A stretch of 17,890 nt of DNA from Bacteroidales bacterium UBA2295 (GTDB lineage: Bacteria; Bacteroidota; Bacteroidia; Bacteroidales; Tenuifilaceae), in the NCBI GenBank assembly GCA_002345825.1, contig DDWD01000167.1, positions 1 to 17,890 of the forward strand, written 5' to 3'. Position 1 is the stretch's first letter; every line of letters starts with the position of its first letter. Both the position numbers and the translations under genes were made by a program. This document shows, piece by piece, positions 1 through 8,758 of the stretch. The notes beneath the pieces are model-generated. The model was not told where the DNA came from and did not search any database. It was given only the letters and a program-made list of their open reading frames with translations.

Positions 1-3000
1 CATATTGGGATGTATTCGCTCTAACGATACGCCCTTGGTATCGGCTAGCAGCGGATTATGCATATCATCGGTGTAGGCAAAATCATCAATCTCTTCGCCA
101 GTATCGGATAGTAACAGCACGTATCCGCCATCGTTGGCGTAGCTGGGTAGTTTAGGTATATCGACCAATGCCTCATGGTTTTCGATATAGTAGAACTGTC
201 CAATCAGTTCAGCATCTGTTGTAAGCACAGCATAGCTGTTGGGAAACAGCAACCACGATAATTCGGAGGAGCGATAAAACTCGTTCAATTCCAAAGTAGT
301 TGAATTGCGATTTGCAATCCAAAGTTTACTCAAATCGAATGTCTTGTCGGATCGATTGAAAATCTCCACAAAATCAACCCCACCCGAATATGGGTTGAAC
401 AGTATCTCGTTAACTACAATATCCTGAGGCAACGGCTCCAGTGGAAGCGCAAATGGCAAACACCTGGTCTCAATGGGGTTTCCCGAAAAGTCTACAATCG
501 CTTGGTCGAAGCATATATCGTAAACCTCACCCGAGACTATTGGATTATCAAATGTGAGTGAAACCCAAGTGTACTTAGGCCCAACCGTTTTAGCCCACAA
601 GGGTGCACCTACTCCCTTATTAACACTATACATATCTGCCAGCGTGATGGAAAGGCTATCCATTGGTTCAGAAAATCCTATACCAATTTCCGTTTCACTA
701 ATCACCTTAATCTCTGTTATCCAAGGATTCTTATTATCGGGATTAACCTCTTTTACCGAGTTCTCTCTACCGGGTGTTCCGCCCAATGGATCGGACGAAG
801 AAATCCAATTCTCAGCACCTTCCACCATGTTATCAGAATCGATACGTTCTAGCGAAAAACCACCTGCTTTTTTGGTTTCATCCCTATACCACTTATCGGA
901 ATACTCAACCCAAGAAATAAGGTTATTACTATTGTCGTACAAGCCAAGGTACATTCCACCAACCAAAAGGGTTGGAAAGGAGGGCACGCCAATTGATGCT
1001 CCATACTGAGCCATTACTGGAGCTCCATTTGTTGATGCCAGAATAATAAAACCATTGGGTTCAATCTCAGCATTGGGAATAGTGGTGAAGTTTTTGTTGC
1101 CTTTAAATTTCCATCCATTAAGCAAAATGGGCTCATCAGTTCGATTATATAGCTCCACGTATTCAATATTGGGCAGTTCCCCATTTGCCGATGGACGAGC
1201 CATAATCTCGTTAATCACAACATTGCCAAATGTTCCTGCAGCACCTAGCCCCAACTGTATGCTATCACCCACTTCTGTTGTCCCCACGGCAGATTTTACA
1301 CCCGTAACCCTAAGCATTAATGGGGCAACAGGCAACAAGTCGGTTCGTAGTGTGAATTGGTTGGCGTTATCTGGATTTGGATACACCTCAAGAACATTGT
1401 ACTCATTTTGCTGTTGGTCCGAAAGTGAGTAGTTTAATTTGATCAACGCATCGTTTTGGTTAACTGCGCTTGAAAAAACTACATCCACTGATGTAAGATT
1501 TAGCAAGCGGGCCGATTGTATTGTTGGCGGATAGGTTGCTTCCCTTATTCTAAGGTTATCGAGCCAAAACTCACCGGCTCGGGATGCCGAATAGTTGAAA
1601 ACTGGGCCACAGCTAACAACACGGGTATGAGCTGCATCGATAGCAGAACCAGCCAACCTCATAGATTGATCCGTATCAGCCTGATACCACAAATTCCACT
1701 CACCCCCGGGTGTACGTGTTACCTTAACAGCAACTGTCTCGCCCTCATCCCAGTCAAAATCAGACTGTATTAGCATTTCCGATCCTTGCTCGGCACTAAC
1801 ACGCCAGAGGGTAAGCAAATCGTCAGAACCATTGAGATTTACACCCACGGCATAACCACTGAACAAACCCATATTGAGGGACTCGTTATTGGATGCCAGT
1901 ACAAACCAAAAACTATTGTCGGGCGATGGATCCCACTCACCATTGCGCATGGCAAAAGACCATTCGACCGGACCATTACCCAGATTATCAATAGATAACG
2001 GTATAGCTAGTTGGCTTTGACCTTCAATACCGGCTAGCCCATGCTTAAGCGATTTAGATCCATCAATTGGCGAAATGGTTGAGGTACTCCATTCGGAGGT
2101 AAGATTAATTGATATTGGGCTTCCCTCAAAATCCTCATCAATTCTATTCGATATGGCTAATCCATTCCAAATGGGCTGAGAAAAAGCATCGGTTACGTCC
2201 TCATCCTGAAACGTTACCTTGAACCCGTATCGGCCAATTGCATTAAGGGCAATATCATTCCAGCGCACAAAACCACCTGCAAGTGAAGAAGTTAAAGATT
2301 GAGCAGATATCTCGCCTGGTCCAAAATCTTTTTCCAACGAAACCTCTCCCGAAGCATCCATATCAATATTCCCAAACATATCGGCCAGAGTAGCTGTAAT
2401 CACAAACGGATTATTCTGCTCAGCAATAAAAGGTTGATTGTAGAACAGAAGTGAATTGCCATCGACCACAATCTCCATTGTTGGCCCTACTATTCCCATA
2501 TCCCATGAGGTTGGGAAACCCGAACCATTAGTTGCAGCATCCCAACCATGGCTTGATGCTGGTATGTGAAGCGAAATGGTTGTTCCCTCAGTTAAACCAC
2601 CCTGTTTAAGGTATATACCCAAAGCTACTTCAACCGAAGATCCATCGGGTATCACAAGCCCATCATCGGCAAAAGTTAGGGTTATTGATTCGGAATCAAT
2701 GGAAGTACTAAGGGGAACAATCTCCTCTGTATTTACATAAAGAACAGCGCCACCTACTATCCTGTTTAGACTTGCATCGCTGATTTTCTGCTGCGATCGG
2801 AAAACCATTTTGGTAACACGAGTTGGCAGGTTATCGGTATTCCCTAAATCGGCAATGCCAAAACGCATTACCTCAACTGCATCATCCTCATTAACAGCCA
2901 CCGAACCGATCTCACCGTCGATTAGCGGATTAACCGGCTGCACTAAGGTTGTTGTTTGATCGGCACAAAATATAAGTGAAGAAAGTACATCGTTATATGC

Positions 3001-5283
3001 CCCAGAGCGAGCCAAAAGGTTAAACGGTTCTGGCGTAAAATAGGTATAAGCCAAATTGTTCCATGTGGCCTTACCTTGGGCTAGTGGAACAGTAGCTGCG
3101 GGTATGGAGAGCCAACCATCGCCCAAATTCTTCGCAAGAGTAACATTGCCGGTAGCATTAACATCGAGGCTACCGCCCTTATCTACCGCCGAAACCTCAA
3201 CGGAGAAGGACTCATTCAGGCCAACAGCTTTTGGAACGCTACTAAAGGCCAATCGGGTTGCCATAACATCCAACGTAAATGGTGATGAAACAATCTCATC
3301 TAACAACTCTAACGGGAAGGTAGAGCCCTTGTCCTCGGCAATAAAATTGTGTTTTGCTGAGCCTACCATAAACTGTAATATGCTACCATCTACAATGGTG
3401 CTTGCCTCACGCAAGTACACCCACAGGGAAATCTTGAGCGTGTCGCCATCGGGAATAATCAAAGCATCACTGGGAATAGGAATAGTTATGGATGAAGTGA
3501 GGATGTGTGGATTTCCGGTAGGAATAATATTTCCATTTTGTTTAAGTATTACTCCACCAACTGTTGCGCTGAAGGATGCCAAATTTTCGCCCAAGGGTCT
3601 TTTTATCGATATTTGCCTCACATATGTTGGAACTTGATCGTAATTGGCCACATCGGCAATACCAAAGCGAAATACCTCAACCGCTTTGCCCAAAGTATTG
3701 CTTGTAGATGATATTTGCCCCCCGGGCACCTGATCAACGGGATTGACAACTGAACTTATGGTGTCGTTGATAACTGTTATTGATTGCGACTCACCGTCAA
3801 TTAAACCAATGCTTGATACCCTTAAAACAAGTTCCTCTCGCTTTGAGTAGGTAATATCATCCCAGGTAATAACTCCATCAATTGCATTGGACAAAAGACT
3901 TTCATCGGGAGCCAAAGCCCCTTCGCCCTGTGCTACGCTTAGCTGAATATTGTCTCCATCATACGATTTGGCCAAATTTCCCTCGCTATCGGATGCTTGC
4001 GCCACTACCCTAAATGGACTGTTGACCACCAATGGATTAGGATATTCCATCAATTTTAAATGGGTTGGGATGATCTGAATTGTAAATAGATTTGATGTTA
4101 TTATACTGGGAAAAACATCGGCAAAAGCCGATCCGTCATGGTGTGCTTCCCAGCCATGGTCATCATTCTTGACCTGTAGTTGAATTGTTGCACCATCGGC
4201 AATGCTATCGGGGTTTAGATAAAGCGACAGGGTAAATTCTTCCTGCTCACCATCGGCAATAACCAGCTCGCCTGAATTTACAACAACATCAATGTAAGTA
4301 TCGAAAACAAAGATCTGGCTTAGCTCAATTTCACCACTAGCACTACCTGACAAGTTAATTCCACCTACTGTTTGGGGAAGGCTTGCTGCGTTTGATCCCT
4401 CCACCTTGCTAAAACGCAATCGGGTTACAAGGGTGGGTAGATTATCGGATGTTGATTGGTCATGAATTGTAAATCGAAGTATTTCGGTGGCCTGCTGTGG
4501 AGTTGTTGCGATAGAGCTAATAACCTCACCATCTACCTGCTGCGAGGGTTCACTAACCAGTGCGTCGTGATCGTTGTAGTTTGTGGGCTTGTATGTGAAA
4601 CTCACATCGTCAACCTGTAACAAGCCGGCTGCAGAAGTTGTGTACTGATAGTAAATGCCAAAATAGCCACCGATGCTGTATGTTAAATCAACAGCAGTTC
4701 CCTGATCTTGCATATTGCCTAACGATCCATTGGGCGAAACCTTTACACTAAAAGTGCCGTTTGGGCTACGCTCAACAATAACAACACCTGTACCAGTAGT
4801 TGTTACATCGCTTTGCCAGTTAATGGATGTAGTAAGAATTGGAGTGTATACCCCACCATCGGCTCTGTAAAGTTTTAGCAAATCATCGCTGCCCGTTAAA
4901 TTAACACCAACTACATAACCATTAGGCTCTGCATCCGAAATCATTCCTGTTGCATCGTTGTTGGAGGATAAGTAGATAGCCCAAAAGTTTGAACTCGATG
5001 GGTTCCACTTATGATTTAGCATAAACTGCCATATTAAGGTACCCTCGGCGGCATCCCATTGGGGGAGTTCAACAGATATGCGGTCGGCTCCGGTTCCACT
5101 TGCAGGGGCATGCTTAAGCGATTTGTTCCCCTCCAATGGCTCAACATCAACAACGGTCCAGGTATCAACTGGGAACTGAGCCCAATTGCTAAGGTTATCG
5201 TTCTCAAAATCATAATTGATTGTTTGACCAGACGCAAACATCGATACAATTACCATAAAAACGAAGCAAACAGATTTCTTCAT
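1..5283 (-). CDS. Giant secreted multi-module lamin-tail-domain protein (3' end outside window)
   Basis: The frame stays open from an ATG at 5283 to the window edge (1761 codons) with no stop, so the C-terminus is missing. Residues 1-19 form a signal peptide (MKKS, hydrophobic core, then ASGQ). Modules in order: a concanavalin/LamG-like domain (about 20-235); three tandem repeats starting near residues 246, 515 and 783, each about 268 aa, with recurring VDGE.. S and FGIAD....LPT..T motifs; a second LamG-like domain (about 1045-1245) sharing GSKSLKH and GVNL.GSDDLL with the first; an SbsA/Big_5-like domain; a lamin tail domain (about 1351-1515, VVINEIM, YVELYNRT); another Big_5-like domain; and a second lamin tail domain (from about 1615, VVNEILFNP, FVEIFNRS). 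These modules suggest an extracellular or surface adhesive or nuclease-associated protein. A type IX sorting domain would be expected in the missing part but is not visible. The exact function is unknown. Confidence 0.88.
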   Translation of the reverse strand, partial: MKKSVCFVFMVIVSMFASGQTINYDFENDNLSNWAQFPVDTWTVVDVEPLEGNKSLKHAPASGTGADRISVELPQWDAAEGTLIWQFMLNHKWNPSSSNFWAIYLSSNNDATGMISDAEPNGYVVGVNLTGSDDLLKLYRADGGVYTPILTTSINWQSDVTTTGTGVVIVERSPNGTFSVKVSPNGSLGNMQDQGTAVDLTYSIGGYFGIYYQYTTSAAGLLQVDDVSFTYKPTNYNDHDALVSEPSQQVDGEVISSIATTPQQATEILRFTIHDQSTSDNLPTLVTRLRFSKVEGSNAASLPQTVGGINLSGSASGEIELSQIFVFDTYIDVVVNSGELVIADGEQEEFTLSLYLNPDSIADGATIQLQVKNDDHGWEAHHDGSAFADVFPSIITSNLFTIQIIPTHLKLMEYPNPLVVNSPFRVVAQASDSEGNLAKSYDGDNIQLSVAQGEGALAPDESLLSNAIDGVITWDDITYSKREELVLRVSSIGLIDGESQSITVINDTISSVVNPVDQVPGGQISSTSNTLGKAVEVFRFGIADVANYDQVPTYVRQISIKRPLGENLASFSATVGGVILKQNGNIIPTGNPHILTSSITIPIPSDALIIPDGDTLKISLWVYLREASTIVDGSILQFMVGSAKHNFIAEDKGSTFPLELLDEIVSSPFTLDVMATRLAFSSVPKAVGLNESFSVEVSAVDKGGSLDVNATGNVTLAKNLGDGWLSIPAATVPLAQGKATWNNLAYTYFTPEPFNLLARSGAYNDVLSSLIFCADQTTTLVQPVNPLIDGEIGSVAVNEDDAVEVMRFGIADLGNTDNLPTRVTKMVFRSQQKISDASLNRIVGGAVLYVNTEEIVPLSTSIDSESITLTFADDGLVIPDGSSVEVALGIYLKQGGLTEGTTISLHIPASSHGWDAATNGSGFPTSWDMGIVGPTMEIVVDGNSLLFYNQPFIAEQNNPFVITATLADMFGNIDMDASGEVSLEKDFGPGEISAQSLTSSLAGGFVRWNDIALNAIGRYGFKVTFQDEDVTDAFSQPIWNGLAISNRIDEDFEGSPISINLTSEWSTSTISPIDGSKSLKHGLAGIEGQSQLAIPLSIDNLGNGPVEWSFAMRNGEWDPSPDNSFWFVLASNNESLNMGLFSGYAVGVNLNGSDDLLTLWRVSAEQGSEMLIQSDFDWDEGETVAVKVTRTPGGEWNLWYQADTDQSMRLAGSAIDAAHTRVVSCGPVFNYSASRAGEFWLDNLRIREATYPPTIQSARLLNLTSVDVVFSSAVNQNDALIKLNYSLSDQQQNEYNVLEVYPNPDNANQFTLRTDLLPVAPLMLRVTGVKSAVGTTEVGDSIQLGLGAAGTFGNVVINEIMARPSANGELPNIEYVELYNRTDEPILLNGWKFKGNKNFTTIPNAEIEPNGFIILASTNGAPVMAQYGASIGVPSFPTLLVGGMYLGLYDNSNNLISWVEYSDKWYRDETKKAGGFSLERIDSDNMVEGAENWISSSDPLGGTPGRENSVKEVNPDNKNPWITEIKVISETEIGIGFSEPMDSLSITLADMYSVNKGVGAPLWAKTVGPKYTWVSLTFDNPIVSGEVYDICFDQAIVDFSGNPIETRCLPFALPLEPLPQDIVVNEILFNPYSGGVDFVEIFNRSDKTFDLSKLWIANRNSTTLELNEFYRSSELSWLLFPNSYAVLTTDAELIGQFYYIENHEALVDIPKLPSYANDGGYVLLLSDTGEEIDDFAYTDDMHNPLLADTKGVSLERIHPNM

Positions 5284-5307
5284 TGCAGAGGAATTAGATG
5301 AAAGTGT

Positions 5308-5315
5308 TACATTTG
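5308..5315 (+). promoter_or_regulatory. Bacteroidota-type -7 element for asd
   Basis: TACATTTG matches the TAnnTTTG -7 consensus exactly, 25 bases before the asd ATG. A poor -33 (ATTG, 5282-5285) lies 22 bases upstream and overlaps the start codon of the divergent giant gene. Promoter assignment is inferred from the consensus only. Confidence 0.55.
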
Positions 5316-5340
5316 CAAATTAACAAAAAAATGTAAAACA

Positions 5341-6336
5341 ATGCGAATAGCAGTGGTTGGGTGCACCGGACTAGTTGGCACAGAAATGCTCAAAGTGCTT
5401 GACGAGTTAAATATTGAAGTTAGCGAAATTATTCCGGTTGCTTCAGAAAAATCGGTGGGCAAAACAATTCAGTTTAGGGAAAATAGCTACAAGGTAGTTG
5501 GGTTGCAGCAAGGAGTAGATTCTAAACCCGATGTTGCAATTTTTTCGGCTGGTGGTGATATATCTAGATTGTGGGCTCCAAAGTTTGCTGAGGTGGGATG
5601 TTTTGTGGTGGACAACTCAAGCGCTTGGAGAATGGACCCCGACAAAAAGCTGATAGTACCCGAGATAAATGGGAATACGCTTACAGCCAACGACAAAATA
5701 ATAGCCAACCCAAACTGTAGCACAATACAGCTGGTGATGGTACTTGCCCCACTGCATCAGGCATTCAACATTAAGAGAATAGTTGTATCAACATATCAAG
5801 CCATTACCGGTACTGGGCAAAAGGCGGTTGCTCAACTGGAAAATGAGCGCAAGGGTATCGATGGGCATATGGTTTATCCACATCCTATTGATATGAATTG
5901 TCTCCCACATTGCGATGTATTTACAGATAATGGATACACCAAAGAGGAGATGAAACTTGTGAACGAAACCCAGAAGATATTAAACGACTACAACATTCGC
6001 CTAACTGCTACTGCAGTTAGAGTACCTGTGGTAGGAGGACACTCCGAATCGGTTAATATTGAATTTGCTCAGCCATTCGACATCCAAGCAGTAAAAGAAA
6101 TTTTACAAAAAACCGATGGAGTTTTGGTAGTTGATAACCCTGAGGCAAATGAGTACCCAATGCCTATCCACGCTAAAAACAGGAATGAGGTGCTAGTTGG
6201 GCGCATTAGGTGCGACCACTCACTCGAGAATAGCCTAAACCTGTGGATTGTTGCCGATAACCTTCGGAAAGGTGCAGCAACCAATGCAGTTCAAATTGTT
6301 GACCTAATTCATAAAATGGGGTTGGTCGGGAGGTAA
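5341..6336 (+). CDS. asd: Aspartate-semialdehyde dehydrogenase
   Basis: Catalyses NADPH-dependent reduction of aspartyl-4-phosphate to aspartate semialdehyde, the branch point to lysine/diaminopimelate, threonine and methionine. At 331 aa it has the usual family length. The N-terminus carries the nucleotide-binding motif VVGCTGLVG (residues 5-13). The catalytic cysteine is C126 in NPNCSTIQ. Substrate arginine R227 (VRVPV) and the acid/base histidine H234 (GGHSESVN) are both present, so the enzyme should be active. The ATG directly begins the Rossmann strand (MRIAVVG), leaving no room for another start. The gene is divergent from the giant secreted-protein gene with only 57 bp between them, and convergent with hflX, 21 bp from stop to stop. 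It is a single-gene unit here, away from other amino-acid genes. Confidence 0.97.
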   Translation: MRIAVVGCTGLVGTEMLKVLDELNIEVSEIIPVASEKSVGKTIQFRENSYKVVGLQQGVDSKPDVAIFSAGGDISRLWAPKFAEVGCFVVDNSSAWRMDPDKKLIVPEINGNTLTANDKIIANPNCSTIQLVMVLAPLHQAFNIKRIVVSTYQAITGTGQKAVAQLENERKGIDGHMVYPHPIDMNCLPHCDVFTDNGYTKEEMKLVNETQKILNDYNIRLTATAVRVPVVGGHSESVNIEFAQPFDIQAVKEILQKTDGVLVVDNPEANEYPMPIHAKNRNEVLVGRIRCDHSLENSLNLWIVADNLRKGAATNAVQIVDLIHKMGLVGR

Positions 6337-6357
6337 TTGGGATAGGTTGGCAAACTG

Positions 6358-7551
6358 CTAGTATAAGAAGTTATCTTTTGGATATCGAACCTTGTGAATA
6401 TCCCTTGCAATATCGTATAGCATTTGCTTAAACTCCTCCACATTAGCCTTGTGTTTAGCCGAAATAAACACGCAGGGTGTGTTGCTTTTGCCCATCCATG
6501 TACGTTTTAAATCTTCGAGGCTATAGTTCTCCTTTGACATTGGCATGGCATCGAACTCACTTTTCTCGACCCACTGGTAGGCATCAATTTTATTGAAAAC
6601 CAAAATAGTTGGCTTATCATCAGAATTGAGTTCATGTAGCGTTCGGTTTACCACATTGAGCTGCTCCTCGAAATTAGTATGCGAGATATCAACCACGTGA
6701 ACCAGAATATCGGCTTCGCGCACCTCATCGAGGGTTGATTTAAACGACTCAACCAGCTGGTGGGGTAGTTTTCGGATAAACCCAACAGTATCGGACAAAA
6801 GGAAAGGTAGATTTTCAATTACAACCTTGCGAACAGTTGTATCAAGTGTAGCAAACAGCTTGTTTTCAGCAAAAACGTCGGATTTGCTAAGCATATTCAT
6901 TATGGTCGACTTGCCCACATTGGTGTAGCCCACCAAAGCAACCCGAACCATCGATCCCCTGTTCTTCCGTTGGGTCGACATTTGCTTATCGATACTTTCC
7001 AGCTCCTTTTTGAGTTTCGAAATACGGTCGCGGATGATCCTACGGTCGGTTTCAATCTCTGTTTCACCTGGTCCACGCATACCGATACCACCACGTTGAC
7101 GCTCAAGGTGTGTCCACATTCGGGTTAACCGCGGCAGAAGATACTGATATTGGGCCAGTTCGACCTGAGTTTTGGCGTAAGCTGTTTTTGCGCGCTGGGC
7201 AAAAATATCGAGAATTAGGTTTGTTCTATCGAGAATACGCTTATTGAACTCTCGCTCGAGGTTTCGGAGCTGCGAGGCAGATAGCTCATCATCAAAGACT
7301 ATAAGATCCACCTCTTGCTCTTCCACAAACCTCTTTATTTCAAGCATTTTGCCTGTGCCAATAAAAGTGCGTGGATTGGGTGAGGATAACCGTTGAACAA
7401 AACGCTTGAGCACAGTTGCACCTGCCGTTTCGGCCAAAAAATCAAGTTCATTCAAATAGTCATCCACCAGATTATCGGGTTGCCCTTTAATCTGAACGCC
7501 AACCAAAACGGCTGTTTCCTGATGCTTAACGGTTGAAATTGGTTCTATCAT
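6358..7551 (-). CDS. hflX: GTPase HflX
   Basis: Ribosome-associated GTPase that in other bacteria binds the 50S subunit and splits stalled or heat-damaged ribosomes. The protein is 397 aa. The N-terminal HflX domain spans about residues 10-195, with the family glycine-rich linker GGIGMRGPGETEIETDRR (about 154-171) followed by a coiled coil. The Ras-like G domain shows G1 GYTNVGKST (208-216), G3 DTVG (254-257) and G4 NKID (320-323), all intact. The start ATG at 7551 follows the terminator of the TonB gene, so hflX probably has its own promoter, but no clear TAnnTTTG was found in the 67-bp gap. It is convergent with asd and the two genes share almost no spacer. Confidence 0.96.
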   Translation of the reverse strand: MIEPISTVKHQETAVLVGVQIKGQPDNLVDDYLNELDFLAETAGATVLKRFVQRLSSPNPRTFIGTGKMLEIKRFVEEQEVDLIVFDDELSASQLRNLEREFNKRILDRTNLILDIFAQRAKTAYAKTQVELAQYQYLLPRLTRMWTHLERQRGGIGMRGPGETEIETDRRIIRDRISKLKKELESIDKQMSTQRKNRGSMVRVALVGYTNVGKSTIMNMLSKSDVFAENKLFATLDTTVRKVVIENLPFLLSDTVGFIRKLPHQLVESFKSTLDEVREADILVHVVDISHTNFEEQLNVVNRTLHELNSDDKPTILVFNKIDAYQWVEKSEFDAMPMSKENYSLEDLKRTWMGKSNTPCVFISAKHKANVEEFKQMLYDIARDIHKVRYPKDNFLY

Positions 7552-7569
7552 AGTATACTTGCATACAAA

Positions 7570-7593
7570 AAACCCTGACCGGAATCAGGGTTT
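7570..7593 (-). terminator. Rho-independent terminator after the TonB gene
   Basis: A perfect 9-bp stem (AAACCCTGA with TCAGGGTTT) encloses a 6-base loop. Read on the minus strand it ends in a run of six T. It lies 26 bp past the stop of the TonB-type gene and before hflX, separating the two genes. Confidence 0.85.
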
Positions 7594-7618
7594 CTTGCAT
7601 CAATATTTTATTGTCGAC

Positions 7619-8308
7619 TTACTGCAGAACGAAAATAATTGGAATATTAAATGATACCCTTACTGGTTTACCCCTTTGCATACCGGGTTGCCACTTAGGA
7701 CTAGATTCCACAACCCTAATCGCTTCCTTATCCAAAGCGGGGTCAACTCCACGGAGAATTCTCACATTGCTAACACGACCATTGGGCTCAACAACAAACG
7801 AGAGGATGACCCTTCCCTGAATTCCATTTTCAGCGGCAATCTCAGGATATCTTAAGTTTTTATTAATAAACTCACGGAACTTATTGATGTCGCCACCCTG
7901 AAAGCTAGGCATATCCTCTACAATAACAAAGATCTCCTCCTCTTCAGCTTCTTCCTCTTCATCAACGAAATCAATAATCTGGACAGATACATCCTCACTA
8001 AACTCTGAATCGAACAGGTCTACATCATCATCCAAATCAACATCATCCTCAACAATATTTATCAACTCAATAACCTGCTGTGGCTGTGGTGGTGGTGGTG
8101 GTGGTTTAATCTCTTCTTGCTGAGTGATAGGTATCATCTCCTCTTCAATAACAATATCTTGCATTTGGGCAAAATCAGTGTTTACGCCACTAGATGATGG
8201 CCACTCGAAAGCTGCCAAAATAATCAGTAGCGAGACCACCAATCCAATCTCAACAAAGATTGTCTTCTTCTTTTGGAGATCTACTTTAGGATTCTTTTTG
8301 AGTTCCAT
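7619..8308 (-). CDS. TonB-family energy transducer
   Basis: Carries proton-motive energy from an inner-membrane ExbB/ExbD motor to outer-membrane TonB-dependent transporters. The protein is 229 aa with a short cytoplasmic N-terminus, one transmembrane helix (about residues 17-34, ending LAAFEW), a proline run (69-74, after EEIK) and a strongly acidic linker (about 87-125, rich in D and E). The C-terminal TonB domain (about 136-229) shows YPEIAAENGIQGRVILSF, VEPNGRVSN and WQPGMQRGKPVRV, typical of Bacteroidota. The Pro/Lys-rich spacer common in E. coli TonB is replaced here by acidic sequence. No exbB, exbD or SusC-like receptor lies nearby, so its client receptor is unknown. It is transcribed alone and ends in its own terminator. 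Confidence 0.93.
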   Translation of the reverse strand: MELKKNPKVDLQKKKTIFVEIGLVVSLLIILAAFEWPSSSGVNTDFAQMQDIVIEEEMIPITQQEEIKPPPPPPQPQQVIELINIVEDDVDLDDDVDLFDSEFSEDVSVQIIDFVDEEEEAEEEEIFVIVEDMPSFQGGDINKFREFINKNLRYPEIAAENGIQGRVILSFVVEPNGRVSNVRILRGVDPALDKEAIRVVESSPKWQPGMQRGKPVRVSFNIPIIFVLQ

Positions 8309-8474
8309 ATTGGTAATATTTGTGCGCTATAATGGTTTAAACTATACTATCTGAACACCTAATCACGATTGCAAAGCAACGAAAAAAACATTACAATTCA
8401 AATATTTTTACGAGATAAATACCTAAAAAGTTTTTTTGTTGGCACAAAAAGCTTTCTAGTACGATTTTTTTTTA

Positions 8475-8482
8475 TACTTTTG
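8475..8482 (+). promoter_or_regulatory. -7 element upstream of tRNA-Ala
   Basis: TACTTTTG matches TAnnTTTG exactly, 42 bases before the tRNA. The expected -33 position holds only a weak TTTC (8453-8456). Confidence 0.5.
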
Positions 8483-8524
8483 CCGTGCATTTTCAAAAAA
8501 CAAAATGCAGCAGTTATTTTAAAT

Positions 8525-8601
8525 GGGGGTATAGCTCAGTTGGCTAGAGTGCTTGACTGGCAGTCAAGAGGTCAGGGGTTCGACTCCCCTTACCTCCACC
8601 A
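8525..8601 (+). tRNA. tRNA-Ala (anticodon GGC), CCA encoded
   Basis: A full cloverleaf can be folded. The acceptor is GGGGGTA with TACCTCC, including the G3:U70 pair that marks alanine tRNAs. The D-stem is GCTC/GAGT. The anticodon stem CTTGA/TCAAG holds the loop CTGGCAG, so the anticodon is GGC. The T-arm is AGGGG TTCGACT CCCCT. The discriminator is A at 8598, followed by an encoded CCA at 8599-8601. It reads GCC and GCU codons. The Tyr and Gly tRNAs further on do not encode CCA. Confidence 0.96.
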
Positions 8602-8609
8602 AGAGAATC

Positions 8610-8646
8610 AACCACTTACAGCGTTTATCGAGGTAAGTGGTTTTTT
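8610..8646 (+). terminator. Terminator of the tRNA-Ala unit
   Basis: A 10-bp perfect stem (AACCACTTAC with GTAAGTGGTT), a 13-base loop and a T run starting within the stem, 8 bases after the tRNA CCA. Confidence 0.85.
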
Positions 8647-8733
8647 GTTGTCCACATTTTGGCGTGCTGTACTTAAACTATCCAAGTCAAGCACACCCCT
8701 TCCCGTATAGCGGAATTTTCTGGTTTAAAGGCT

Positions 8734-8758
8734 CTTAATCCTCTAGCTAAGGATTGAG
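8734..8758 (-). terminator. Possible weak terminator of the PKD lipoprotein gene
   Basis: CTTAATCCT pairs with AGGATTGAG (one G-T pair) around a 7-base loop. The stop codon of the PKD gene lies in the loop. The T tract on the minus strand is poor (CCTTTAAACC), so termination here is only suggested. Confidence 0.35.

Noticed and set aside
554..1998. Plus-strand open frames opposite the giant gene
   Set aside because: They lie antisense to a long, continuous, domain-rich minus-strand frame and show no family features.
8685..8694. Inverted fragment of tRNA-Ala downstream of the tRNA (AGTCAAGCAC)
   Set aside because: Only ten bases match the tRNA in reverse orientation, too short to support a remnant.
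8369..8710. Plus-strand open frame of 113 codons across tRNA-Ala
   Set aside because: It runs straight through a complete tRNA and its terminator and has no protein family features.
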